NCBI RefSeq assembly: GCF_900496995.4
Contig: NC_044024.1
Coordinates: forward strand, 20,276,698 to 20,340,697
DNA from: Aquila chrysaetos chrysaetos
Taxonomy: Eukaryota > Chordata > Aves > Accipitriformes > Accipitridae
DNA: 64,000 nucleotides
Reading direction: 5' to 3'
Shown here: positions 1 to 13,700 of the stretch, one piece after another
How the letters are laid out: each line of letters opens with the position of its first letter
How positions within the stretch are numbered: position 1 is the stretch's first letter
Position numbers and translations under genes: made by a program
The notes under the pieces: generated by a model
The model's input: the letters and a program-made list of their open reading frames with translations, nothing else
What the model was told of the DNA's origin: nothing
Database searches by the model: none

Positions 1-3000
1 ATAAGAGGTGCAACAATAATGTTTTTAGTGTTACTGCATTTGCATGTGGCTGTATAAGATTTTGATCCGTAACAGGATGATCCCAAACTTGTGCCAAATA
101 AATTTTTACTGTATTTTAAATAGAATGCAAAACAAACTGACATACTGAACTTGCAAAAGTACCTCCATACCAATTCCATTTGGTTAGAAGCCAAATTTAG
201 CTATTCAAATTACACCTTATGCCTTCAATCTCTTATTTAAGTTTAATTGGACTTTAAGAGAAAGGATAAGATGCAACGTTCACATCGATGCACCACCAAG
301 GATACCTTCAAGGCAAGCCAACTATGCATTACTAAAGTATAACTGTTATGTTCAGTAAACTTCCTCTTTCCTCACAAATGAAAGAAAATGTAGCACTTAT
401 GAAAAATTTCACTGTATCAAAATAAAACTGTTATGTAATACTAGAATATTTAGAATATGTAATATTTCATATTGATTTATTTCTCTTAATTGTGCAATGT
501 AACCAACCTATTCAGACGCTTATCTATCTATTTTGGAAACAGCAGAGCTTCCAGTTCTTGATGTAGGAAACACAAGTTCCCAGTAACAGCAATCAATGTG
601 TGTCAGGCATGACTACAGTCTAAGAAAAAAACCAAAGCCAATAAAAATAGATGTAGTTTCTCTCCTAGATAGCTGTGCATTCCAGCATCTCCAAAGGATT
701 TTCCTCAGGTGAATAAGCTTCTAGCAATTCTGAAATGGTAACTCTCCAGACTAGAGTTCATTTATCATTGCCAATGATATGTTACAGTGTTCATGTTAGA
801 AACCTCACTCATGAGGTAACATTTTCCTTATTACTATTATATGCTGGGTGTTTACAAAAATTCTATAGTCTGAGCTTACTGTAGAAAACAAATAACTGAT
901 GCAAATGCTCATACAAGCACTGACACTGTATTTTATGGACTGCCACAGATGGAAGAGCTGTTCTTTGAGTATAATCTGACTTTGATATCCTCAATTAAAA
1001 GCTTCAAAGACAGATAATATCCAACACACTATTCTTGTCCTGCAGCCAGGGCCACGGAACAAAGTCTGAAATCCGAACACAGATTCTAGAACAGAAGACA
1101 CTCCTCTCTTCGTAGTTTTTAATGAATTTAACTGAAAATCTAAGAAACAACTGGCAACTATTCTTTTTTTTAATATAGAAAAAGAGCTTTTAAATAGTCA
1201 CAAAAGCTTATGGGACTAAGTAAGAGCAAAAGTGTGCGTGGGGAATGGGGAGAGGGTTTATGCCTCTGGAAGCAACTATTCACAGCAGAGGAAATGCCCT
1301 AATCTTCTCTGCATTTAACTACTCAAACAGAACAGGATCAACTTATCCAGCATTTGCACACACCACTAGAATTTCTAAGTGTAACTCAAACCCTAAAGAA
1401 GTACCTGTAGCTAGAAATTTTATCTTATGCAGTTTAATTTTAATAAGGCAGCAAATTATTATCTTTGCTAGAAAAGGCTTTAATTAGCCCAAGGCCAAAA
1501 CACTGTAAGGGTTTAATATTGAAAGTATATGAATAACAGTGTTTATTGTCCTTCCTCTTGTGTTAAAAAGCTTGCCCGGGGTCCAATTTACTACGTAATA
1601 GCATGATTAGAAGAAAACACACTTCTTTTTCTATCTACTTCAAACATTAATTGCAACTTTTGAAATGTTTTTTCATTGTGTTAGGGAAGTCTTCTAGTAA
1701 GAAAGATGACATTAGAGAGGAAAAGGGTAGCATTCTAGTTTGTGAAGAAAACCTGGAATCTGCAAAGCAAGAAGTTGTTTAGTTTAAAAACACCAGCGGA
1801 GGAAATCCTGGTTGCCCTGCAATGGAGCGCTTGCCAACTTCAAATGGAGACACAATTCTGGCTTTAGCGTAAGTACTCAGGGTTGACTCCTTTCAGGAAG
1901 TTCTGAAATCTTCCAAAAGAATCCAGTATGAATAAGTAACAACTATTTCTGGAATTTCTCTAGCATTCCGGCAGGTCTAAACATTTTGGAAACCACAGTA
2001 AGCATTCATAATTTGTAAGTGGAAAGTTGGTTCTAAACAGTGAAAAAAACCTGAGTTGACCTGAATAAGTACACTGGTTATTAGTTACAGTCAGTTTTTG
2101 GAAGGCAATTCAGTCAGTATCTAGATGTCCTGAATTTGTTCCAGTACTAGAACTGAAAGAGCCTAGGATTTCAAAAAGAAATTACAGAAAGACTGAGAAA
2201 TATCACATTGCCAGGAAGATGCAGCAAGCTTAAACGCATACTACCAGGCTCTCTCCAAATTTTGATTTTCCAGAATTAAACCTGTCACACACAAGAATGA
2301 GAGAACATTTCTACAGATGAGAAGGCTGATTAAATAGCAGTGTTAGAAGAATCTTGTGGCTAATTACAACTCTTTTTGGGTTAGAAAGATTTAAAGAATT
2401 AAAACTAAGGGAAATGATTCAGGTTTTACATCATGTCAGTGTTTTTTATGAAAACAAACTGCCAATATTAATCCAAGTTACTCACGGTATTAAAAAAACA
2501 GTACACGAGGTTCGATTTTTGTTCCTTTCTCACAGGCCGATTTCTACATATTTTCCTCTTGCACAATTTTGTACGTCAAAGGGCAATGAAAACTCAAGAG
2601 GTAATTTAATCAAACGCCAGCAGGTTTCAGCAGTACTTCTGTGCTCTATCAGTGCAACACTAGCTCAAAGGCTGAGAGTTTTCAAGAGCTCTTACTATTT
2701 CTGTACAGCATAAATACTAGTACCTATGTCCCAACAAACAGGGAGAGGGGAAAGTCAGATATAGTAGATCCTGATATAAGTCGAGGGTCCCAGTTTAAAT
2801 ATATATGTGCTATCTGAAATAGCAAAAACACAAGTAGCCTTAGGAAATCTTGTTTCTCTTGCTGCTGCTTAAAAAGTAGTTAATACAATGTTTTACTTAG
2901 CTACTAAACAAAGATCAGATTTATTTTTGGTTTCAGGAACAATATTATTTTTGTCCTTTATATTTTCTACTTCTGTTTTACCACCTCAGAACATAGACGC

Positions 3001-6000
3001 ACTTAATGTCAATCAGAAAAAAAAAAATCAACTTGTAAGTGTCAAGTGTCATACATCTATTGCTGCAACAGCTATTGTAGTGGAAACCAGACCAACCATG
3101 CTTACCCAGTATTTCTCAATTATCTGACAGACTGGTGTGAAACTCTCTCCCCTAATCTTGTAACATAAGGGCAAGCAAATATTTGGTGAAAGTGTAAGAG
3201 CTGTTTGTGTGCCCCAAAGGCAGAAAACATAAAAGGCCAAGGCAAGATTCCACAACTGAAAACCGTCCACTGAGAATACACTGAACTGGGAAAGTATTTC
3301 CTCTAGACCCACCTCCATTACTTTTGCCTCATTAAATTCTATCCAGAATCTGCACTGTAAATACTTAAGGCTCATTCACTCCAATGCTTCCTCTCTCACA
3401 AGCCCGTACTCAATCTGTACTGGTTATGCTGTGATCTGACAAAAAGCCTATGGCACACAAAATTTCAAGTCAATCCAATTTATGTTACAGTATTGTGAAT
3501 GCTAGCAGTCACTATAACTAATAGCAAACTTGGCTGTTTCAATGCTTTTTTGTAGTAAAAGGAAGTAAGTGAGAGGCATCCCTTTGTTTCATTGGCATTT
3601 TAGTTACTGAACACGGTAAGGACTGGTGGCTTGGACAGACAGTATTTCAGAAGAGGATGGAAAAGGAGAAAATCTATAACTGAAAAATACTGATAGTACC
3701 TCAAAACTCCTCCAACATCTACCAAATACACTTGGACTAAAGGACACAAAAATTCACAAGGAAAATGCATATTCTATACTAATAAAGAAGTATTTACTTC
3801 AGCCTGATCCCCTCAACATACACCCCAATCTCATCAGACTTTATGGCAAATGTTACTCTTATTCCAATGTTTCAACAGCAGAGAGATGTGATCATTCTGT
3901 TTCCACCCACTTTTTAAGCACATGAAAAGGCAAGCAGCATGATCAAGGACAAGTTTTAGAGGCTACGTGGCCATGGAAGTTCTCCAGCAAAAGCTATGTA
4001 AACAGTCTAGTAAGAATTGATAATCTCTTTCTTCCCGTGTGTAATACAAAACGGGTAGACTGACTAGTTCTGTGTTTAGCTACGCAATCATTTTGCAAGG
4101 GGAAGATTATGACTTACATGGCTCTGACGTTCCAACTAGTGAGATTTAAGTTATCACCGTCTTTTAATTTTCTGCTTCTTTCTCAGTAGTAAACGCCTTT
4201 GCAAAAATAGAAAGTAGTGCCCTCTTCTAAGGTTCTTGAATTATACAGTCTAGAAGATCAAATCAGTTTAAGACCTACAAATATAAAGCCCTATTTGCCA
4301 CAGCTTCCATAATGTTTTTCTTGCCTGCAAACTTTGATACCCCAAGTCAAATAATCCCCTAATACATACAATTTATACTAAAACCAGTTTCATACATTTC
4401 ATTCATTTCATACAAGATCTGTCACTTGCTTCCCTGCATGAAAATCATGCCTCCTTTAAATACAGACTAGGTAAGTTCAAGCTTTTTGAAAATATTCTCT
4501 TATTTTAGGCACCTTCAGAGAAATTCCAAAGCTTGTTGTTGCACCTATGGTTTTGGAGCGTATTACAACAGAACATCTTTGCATTCACCTATACTGTATC
4601 AGTTTGAAAGTACAGACTGGAGATCAATTCCTCTCTTTATTGTTGTTTTATTTTTAAGCATTACAAATGAAGCAGGTTAAATAAAAAATAAATAAATAGA
4701 GAGTACTGAACATCCAGACTGTTCTGTGTAGGTCTGCATCATGGACTGCTTGTGCGATCTCTAGCATAATATATAACTACAAAGAAGCATTTAAACCTAA
4801 TTTTTATAATCAGATTATGTTTAAAATTTTCATTTTTAAGGGTGCTTCTAACCTGAAAATGTGATGGCAGATACCTATTAGAGGCCAAAAGAAGACAGTT
4901 CAGCTAGAAAAGGGAGAAGTAGAACAATGCAAAAGCTCAAGTGAGACTTCACACTGAACTTGAAGATGTTCCCTCCGTTTTTTTTTTCTGTATGGAATAC
5001 AGGCATCTGAAAACTGGCATCATGTTCTGTGGTATTTTAAGTTGAGCAGTTTTACTTTGCACTGAAAGGGACTAGTAACACAGAAGTTACTTCTTTCAGG
5101 TAACTTCTTAAACTATGCCACCATTTCATCTCACTCAGCAAAGAACTGATAGTCCAGATTTTGCTTCTGTCTCCTAATTGGAACACAGCTGACATAAAGC
5201 AGGAACTTACTCAAAGCTGGGTTTCTTAACAGAAGCTGTTTTCCTAACAGAAAAGTTAAGAACTCAGATTTCCCTGCATTTTCAGGGTGCAATAAAAGTA
5301 AATAACTGATGTACAGTGTTTTACAGTCTTCAAAGTCAGATGTAATATTCCTGTTTCTGTAATGTTAATGAATGTGTGATGGAGAGTACTGCAGATACAT
5401 AAGTTACGTTCATATTTCTAGCTAATGTTTTGCTTCTAATTGCTAGGTGCTTCCCTGCGTCTATTGAGCATTCATTTTTACCTGTTTTCAACCTATTGTC
5501 AATATTAGGAACATATGCATGGACAACAGGTTGTTTAAGAATTAGGGTGCTCATCTCCCCTCTTATGTTATTATCCTAGGCTTATGATAATCATTTCAAC
5601 AAGCATCCTTTCACAGCGTAAGGAAATTAGGACATAAAGTGCTTTTTGTTTCGCAAGTAAAGATGAAGGAATACAGGAAATAATCTCCCTGGATAAAAGT
5701 TTTTCAAAATTTACCCAGAGACAATGTCTTAACACTTAATATGCCTGTTGGATACAACTGCTTCACCAATTCCTGGAGCGCATGCATTCAAGTTCAGGCT
5801 CTGATCAAGTCATGCTATTAGGGCTGGACAAATGTTAATGATGTTTTATTCAACAAGGCAAAAATTCATTGACATTACCCTAGCTACATAGATTAAATAT
5901 TAACACTTATTTCCTGGCCTTAAATCTGGTATGTTACCAAACATCTGCACAGCATGACCTAGGAGGAACTGTATGTACTCTTGTGATGACACATTAGCAT

Positions 6001-6711
6001 TAATGGCATTTCCCAATATAAAATAAAATAGTAACATGTATCTATTACTACATACGAAAAAACAGTTAGGAAAAAGTAAACACTGAATCATTCTTTTTTA
6101 AATAGGATTCAGCTAATAGATTCATCTGACCGAAGCTTAGTAACATGAACACAGGAGAGCCAGTCATTAAAAGCTACTTCCTTTATTTATAAATTTCCTG
6201 AAGTCTAGCAGCGTTGCTCTGTAATAACCTTTCTGTGAAAGGAGCAACTCAAACAGTAAAATGTTAAAGTGCATGAACACAAGTCCAGTCTGGCAGCCAA
6301 ACATGCAATGTAATGACAGAGATCATCATAATCCCTCTTAATGCTCTATTGAGGGAGTCCAGTAATATTAACCTCCTGCGTTCTACTGAAATCCAGACAC
6401 AATAATGGACTACAACAACTTCTCCCTTTTACTGTAGTTACCCTGACAGATGATGTACTTCTTTTTAAGTGTGTTGCCAACAGTGACTGTTGTGTAACTA
6501 AACAGACTAAAGGTCTAAATATAATTCCATATTACTTCAGAAAACCTGTCTCTTCGGCTTTCATTTTGACAAGAAATTCTGCTACCAATTTTGTATTTAC
6601 CTGTATTGCTTTTAAAAAACTCCATCATCTCTCATCAGTGGCATTAGGTTGCTTTCTTCTCAGACATTGGTCATAATTTAGGTAGTGAAATTAATTACAT
6701 ACTTAAAAAAA

Positions 6712-6733
6712 GGGGGGGGGGGGCGGGGGGGGG
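6712..6733 (+). repeat. Interrupted poly-G tract
   Basis: Twenty-two bases of G with a single C at 6724. It is a simple repeat with G-quadruplex potential on the plus strand, and it would be transcribed as poly-C in a minus-strand pre-mRNA. Its length is prone to sequencing and replication slippage. Confidence 0.9.
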
Positions 6734-9700
6734 AGAAGTAAATGTTCCTTCTTATGTACTACATTAGCACTCTTTTGCCTACCAAGAAGTGTACTGGGGG
6801 ATGGGGAGGTTTTTTCTAAAGTTCTTACAGGTTTTTCAAAGTTCTGTGAGGACAGTCAACAAGAGGAACACCAGAGTTGGGAAATATCCTTTCCCTTTTC
6901 TTTTAGGAGCTCACATCCAAATGCAAATTCCTCCCTTTTTTTGTGACTAAGCAAAAAGAATTAGGCTTTCTTATTTGCAATTTGAAGAAATTCTCTCTCT
7001 GCAGATGTCCTGATATACAGATGACTGGGTGTGCACTTAAAAAATACAAGTTTTCTTAAACTGTTCCCACCCACGGTCATTTGAGATGGTAGCCCCTGAG
7101 ATTTCAAGCATGAGTCATCTCTATTTTTCATTTTCATTGTGTAACGAGTTAAGCTGTAGAGGAAAATGGTTTGAGAGTCAATAAAAATTAGGAGTATTGG
7201 GAGCAAGCATATTTTAATCTTTTGCACAATCACAGTATTTTCCATTGCAAAAGCGATGATGTCTTTTGTATGTTCAAGGAACTGAATTTTATTGTGGTCT
7301 TAATGCAAAATTTTAGCACAGTCTATTGCTTGGTTCATGGTGAACCTATCCTATCACTTTCCAGCCAAATATACCTAGATTCATTTCTAGATATCTATCA
7401 TCTCTAGATCCACACCTGGAATTTCCAGATAAAGATTTACCTAAGACAGGACTTCGTACTGCAACTTTTTGCTCACTTTACTCTAAACTTTTTGTGAGTG
7501 AACTTGCTTTCCGCTACTTTCGTGTGCTTTATGATAGACTGAGGTATCTTTAGGGTGCATTTCTTATAACAACATTATTTGGCAACTCAAGTATTAATTT
7601 TTATAAGGAAGATCCAGAGGCATAGACTGGGGACAAGTTGTACATGGATAATAAAACAATGCAGCGTATACCAATTTAGTCAGAGAAGTTGGGCATTTTA
7701 CCCATCAGCAAGGGAGATAATACTGGTGATGGCATTTTCTACCAGGGAAGGCAATCTTACCAACTTACTATATCATAACAGTTCTTTGATTTTTATCTGC
7801 ACTTCAAAGAGGAAGTGAGATGACCAAGCAAATTTCAGTAAATTTTCTCCTACAAAGCAAAGTGCACATCCAAGTTTTTAGATTTAACAGCTCTAAACAA
7901 TATTTTGTTCAATCTGAGCAGTGTAACACCATCAAAAAAAGGAAAACAATGCAAAAGTAGTCCAAACATAAATATTCATACTAAGACAGGAGAACAAGGT
8001 AGAAACTGGCATGATTCTTAGAGAAAAGAAATTTAAAAAAAAAAAGAGGAAAAAAAAATACCTCCGAGACAGTTTTAAACAGCGAGGTTTTGAACTTTAC
8101 CACCCCCTAATACACGTGCATGCACATTTATCACACTTCTTATTTACAGGCACCAATACGCTTGTTTAAGGTGTACAATTTCAGAGGCAGGCAGCTTTTG
8201 ATGTCCTTAGTCCAAAAATCCAAGTAGCTTTTGCAAAAAGGCAGAGGACATACTTACACAGGACTGGGTCACAACATCACATGCTCAAAGCCTGAGCTCG
8301 AAGCGGAGACAGCACAGAGCAAGCTGGCTCTGGCCGAGGAGGTGCATAACCATATTATCACATGATTGTGCCTGTGCTAATATGTCCTACCCCTCCGCAA
8401 AACATACTAGCACAGGACAGCTGTGCACTAGTACAGCCACAGAGCTTCCTGAAAGGAATTTGTTCGAGCCCTGCGGGCTCAGAAGACAAAAAAAAAGTGT
8501 GTCTGAGTATTTGGAGCAAACCACACAGCTAAAACTCAAGCGGCTTGATGACATGACTTGTTATTTAGGTAACTAGATCACCTTTAATATGAATAAAGCA
8601 GGAGTCACAGTAGAAACTGCAGAAGAAAGACACTGTTTGTACAGCACTAGACTAAACAGACAGTAAAGTGGTCTTAGACTTAACAAATTTTGAAGGAAGC
8701 ATGAAGAGGAAACTGACACTGTTGACCATTGTTTCAAATTATTTTTAGGAACTTTTTTGCTCTGAAAAAGGGACAGAAAAATCGTTAGTATGACACTGTG
8801 TATCACAACAGCAATTCATGGTTAATAATAAAAAAAGATAGAATTTAATTTGTTAACAAATAAAGTGATACTCAAAAAGCTAACCTTGTCAGAAAATGTT
8901 TCCATTTTCAGCTTAAAAATACACAGTCCCCACTCCAAGTCTATCACTATTTGGACTGATCATTATAGTGATGGTAGAAGAAAGTTCCCTGTTGGAAGGT
9001 TTTAGTAAGGGTTATTTAAGTGCCCACTCCCTAGTTATTGTCAATCTTACTGCTTCCTAGCACACAAAAAACCAAGTCACTCTTTACCTTTGATGCAACT
9101 GCAATTCAAATGTTTCTAGGTAAGTAGGCCAACAAATTCACGAAAAATCTAAAAAAGAAAAACATTAAATAGTGAAAATTCTAGGCATCTCTTAGGTTAT
9201 AAGCATATCTAAACAGACTATTCAATCCACCATTTTCCCGGATTGGTAACATGAGCTTTGTCAGCTGTTTGTTGTTGATACCATTTGTACAACTGCAAAA
9301 TACTACCTGCTACTTGAAAACATGGAACAGGCTGATCATGTACTTTTACTTTAGGTCAGGGCATACCACTAGAAACTCTTTCCATTAGCATTCTCAATTT
9401 TCACCTAAATGCCACGTTCCGAGTGCCCTCAGATGCTTGAATGAGATAACATGCTAGCAAACACTGTGCCTGATAAAAAGTTTTAAAATGTACTCTTGGT
9501 TAAAATCAGCATTATGACATTAGACTAATTTTAATAGCCTCAACTTTAAAGCTTACCTTTCTTAAAGATCAATCTACTTAATGCTATCCAAGTTATGGAA
9601 ATATTTTTCATTTTCAGCTTTTGAAGGAAAGGTAAACTTACAAACTAAGAGGTAATACATAACAAATTTATTTGTCTGTCTGAGGAACACCTACAAATTA

Positions 9701-11168
9701 CCTCAGAGAAACAGCCAACAGAAACCTCATCCACTATGGCCTTTCAGAGAATAAAATCACACACACACCCTCTACATTTGCATCCAACGTCTACGCACAG
9801 ACTACAACTCAGAAAGGGAGGAAAACAAGTCCTAGAACAGTTGGTGTGGTCCTAAAATCTCATCCTTTAGGTATAAAGTAGTACTAGCATACACACAAGC
9901 TATGTTTGTATCTTATTTTCATGCATATATTCCAGAAATTATGATCCAACCGCAATGGAAGAGACCTGCACATACAGGTAACCCAGAGAAGGTTTCCCTA
10001 AAGCCCTGCTCCTCCTTCCATTAACCCTCCTGCCTCTGCTCACTGCCACTGCTTGGTCATCTCTCTCCCCACTGCAGTTCAGACCAATTGGGTCCACGTT
10101 AAATGAGGATTATTTTCCAAACAACACTAACTTTTTAAATGGATGTAGGTTATACCTGAATAACTGCAGTATTTTTACATTGGGGAACGGGGAGAGAAAG
10201 ACTACAAGGCTGGTCGCCGCCTGATCTTTTTCATTAGGTAATGTGATCTGGGAAAGAGTCTTATTTCTGCATATATGATTATCATTCATCAAATCATCTT
10301 TGAGCGTTCAAATAACCTGAACTCAGCTCAAGGCTAGAACAAGTTTTTATCTTCAGTTACGTTAGACTAAAACTGCCAGACTGTTTAGCATGCTCTCTTT
10401 TTCAGTCAAGTTTTATGGAACTGCAATATACACTGCATGGGTATTGTTATTTAAAGGCATGTAAGAAAAATATGCCTGAAAGATGAAGCTGCAGTGAAAT
10501 ACTGAAATACCTATACGGCTTCTCTTATATGAACTTGAACAGCAAGGATGATGTATAATCCATAAACAAGCCAGACTGAGCACTGACAAAGCCAGAATGG
10601 CAAAAAGTAACATACCGATACAAGCAGGATGCTCTCCATGGTTTTCTAAGGCATAATCTTGCTCCGATCCCTGTTCCAACTCCCATTTTCTCACCCTGCT
10701 TTTTACTGAAGAATAGCAAGCTTAGTTTCACCTTCCACTTATTCCTCTTCCCTGCGGTGATACATTTCATAATGAAAGCACTTTTGACCAAGTTGTTCAG
10801 AGGCGCTCATAAAAATGCAAAATTATTTGCATGCTTATGAAATAAACAGAGAATCCATTTTCATAATAAAAATTAAACACATCTGTCTAACAAAGGCACA
10901 AACCCAAGGCTATCTTAAATTCAGTATTAAATTATACTATGTAAATACACAGTATGAATCAGCTTTACATACAGGTGTCTTCATGGAAAGTAATATGCAA
11001 AATGACAAACTGATGGGCTACTATGGACAGACAAACTACTCCATCCTCACTTCCTACTTCTGCATCTGGTGCAAAAAGACCACAGGCACCACAAACCAGG
11101 ATCTCTTGCGTCTTTTTCATTTTTCCTTTCTATTGCTGTATCACTTTGCTGTTACTTGACATTTACTG

Positions 11169-11366
11169 TGAGGGTGGTGAGGCACTGGAAGAGGTTTCCC
11201 AGAGAGGTTGTGGATGCCCCATCCTTGGAAGTGTTCAAGGCCAGGTTGGATGGGGCTTTGAGCAACCTGGTCTGGTGGAAGGTGTCCCTGCCCATGGCAG
11301 GGGGGTTGGAACTAGATGATCTTTAAGGTCTCTTCCAACCCAAACTGCTCTATAATTCTGTGATTA
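11169..11366 (+). mobile_element. CR1 LINE, 5'-truncated 3' end
   Basis: About 200 bases match the typical 3' end of avian chicken-repeat-1 (CR1) non-LTR retrotransposons. The copy reads through gaggcactggaagagg, the wording for wound-free 'aggttgtggatgcccc', then 'ccaggttggatggggct', and 'ggtctcttccaaccc', ending in a degenerate attctgtgatt tail. It is oriented plus and keeps only the 3' terminal part, which is the usual fate of CR1 insertions. It has no reverse transcriptase. The short open frames over it are fortuitous. It is a strong indicator that the genome is avian. Confidence 0.95.
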
Positions 11367-12190
11367 CCACTAGCTGCAGATTTACTGTCTCAACTCTTCT
11401 ATGTAACATTCAAAGCTATAGAAAATACTATTGTAAAACTGTACCTTACCTATATAGTACTGTGATTCTTTTAGTACGTATGTTTTCATTGTGCAAAAAC
11501 ACCCAAATAAAACCAAAAGTGCCATATTAACGACAGAAAAGAGGTTAGAGAGGTTAGTAGTCAAAGCAAATTTTAGGATATAACGCAACTTGAGCAAATT
11601 ACTTTATTGAATTGACATAAAGTGACCTCAGTGTAATGGAGACTCCGACAGAGAAGTGAAAACAGTACAACAAACCTGCTGGTTCTCTATCAGAGTCTTC
11701 AAGTTTAGGTTCACAGCAGCCAACTCAATCCCAATCTGGACTGCTGTGATTCCACTTTGACTGCTCCTTTGGGCTACAAATTTTGCAGGCAGCCAATTAT
11801 ACATAACCTTTAAGTCAAGGCAGTTGTCCGACGTAGCTCCCTATTCAGTCACACAAGTGCCAGTGCAAGGGAGGAAGTGACAACCTCTGTTTAGTTCAGC
11901 TGACACAGAATTACTTGCACCTTTACACTGTAGCTTTGTAAGCACTTTAAACAAGCGTAAAATGGAGCTACAAGCATAAAAGGAAGCTACTGCTGAAAGA
12001 AGTAGCTACTGCTGAAAGAAGTAGCCTCCACCCATTTTTTGCTGTCCCAGTCTGTCCCTTCCCTTTTGCCAGGAGCCAGAGCGAGTGAGTACCGGCTGCA
12101 GGTTTTGTGTCCGTGGAAGTGCAGTATTAGGAAAAAAGCAAGCAGAAGCTGTAGCATGATAGCTAACCCACTTTTCTCTTTATTGAAAGC

Positions 12191-12235
12191 CAAAATAAAA
12201 AATAAAAATAAATAAAATAAATAAAATAAAATAAA
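12191..12235. repeat. A-rich (AAAAT/AAAT)n simple repeat
   Basis: A run of AAAAT and AAAT units about 45 bases long. It is low-complexity sequence with no visible flanking retrotransposon body, so it is not clearly a poly-A tail. Confidence 0.85.
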
Positions 12236-13544
12236 GCCCAAACCCCATTCCCAAATGCTGAAATGTCTTATTAAAATTTTATTACAGATTAATCTTATGT
12301 ATTCCAAAATACTTTAATATGCATAATTTGTTCTTTATTGAAGGTCAGGAGTTAGTAATCATCCTAATCCAAAGTGGCTGTATGGTACATAAAACAGCAG
12401 CTGACTACTGAGGTGACAGTTTAAGCTATGAAACAAATGTCCTCATTCATAAGTTTTTGGGTTTTTGCTATGAGCCAACATCATCAGCGTGCAGTGATAT
12501 GCAGTTTCCAGCTCCTCAGACTTAACTAGCATATTTGAAGTAGTGACATTTCATAGGCTGCTCAACTCCTCTAGCTTCTGAGACAAAACATTTGTTGAGA
12601 ATGACTCACTGTGTATTCTACTTATCATATACTTCAGGTAAACTGAACACACTATCTTTTAAAAAATTATTGCATGTATAACTACTAGAGAGGAAACAAC
12701 TAAGTACCTGACAGATTACTTAAGCAATATGTGAAGTGTATCAGTAAATCTGGCCAGTTACATCAATTTGCTATTTTTTTTCAGCAAGATACCTGCATCC
12801 CCTTATCAGCAAGTATCACAATACAGGCTCCGTGTAATCTTACCACTAGCTTCACTCAACCCTACAAACTCAACAGAACACTGATGGCAGCACTCATTTA
12901 AATGTGAAAAGACTCATTCAGCTGTATGTGCCACCTGCCATAAAGATGTGCAGAATTGTGAACTGCAACATTGTGTGAAGTTAGATCAAATGTTTTGTAG
13001 TACCTGCTCATCTGTAGCCTAACCTGACGGTGAGTGCTCTTCATATTTCACCAAGTGTGAGAACTGACGGTGCAGAGCATTAGATTAGACTGCAAATAAT
13101 GAGTATTCATGTTTCTGTAAACACGACTTTCTTAGTAGACTTTTTGGTTCGAGTTGTACAGGTGGCTCCTAGTGTACAGAAACACACATAATAAAATTTA
13201 CAAAATAGTAACTTATTTCATATATCAAATCAGACTTGTAGCCAGGTGAGCAATCATTACATGAACACAAAAATAAATGATTTTTATTTGGGGGAAGCTC
13301 TTATTTTATCAAATACTCTTGTATATGAAGCTTGCTATTGACCCGAGTAAGCTGAATGTAGAGTGAGCAACTCAGTTGCTCAGTTTCCAGAAACACAGCA
13401 TACCTTTAGCTTTCCCTTTAAAAGACCAGCAAGAGGTTGACTTGAGTTTCAGGCTCATCAGTACGTGTTATCCTGAACCAAGGAACATAGTTCATATGTT
13501 ATAGCAGAGCAGCTAACAAAAAATTCAAGGACAGGCATCAATAG

Positions 13545-13700
13545 GTGCGTCCATTGATGCTGCGGAGGGTCGAGAGAGGAATGAATGAAGAACAGTGGGC
13601 TCTCTCCAGTGCCAACGGCTGGCTCCTGTTAGGAGCTGTCAGCCCCTCCGGCCATACTGTAGCTGGGGGCCTTCGGGTTCCACAGCAATAAATGGGCAAG
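13545..13700. other. GC-richer patch with hairpin and AATAAA
   Basis: About 150 bases are distinctly more GC-rich than the surrounding AT-rich DNA. An imperfect inverted repeat at 13617-13644 (GGCTG-GCTCC / GGAGC-TGT-CAGCC, 5-base loop) is followed by an AATAAA hexamer at 13687-13692. A GC-rich block just before AATAAA resembles the R/U5 part of an LTR or a processed insertion, but I do not recognise the family. It could also be an alternative untranslated exon or a conserved regulatory element. No open frame is supported. Confidence 0.35.

Noticed and set aside
10062..10079. Consensus-like plus-strand splice acceptor (ctctctccccactgcag)
   Set aside because: No coding or exon-like sequence follows and it would be antisense to the presumed host gene. 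Isolated acceptor matches are common.
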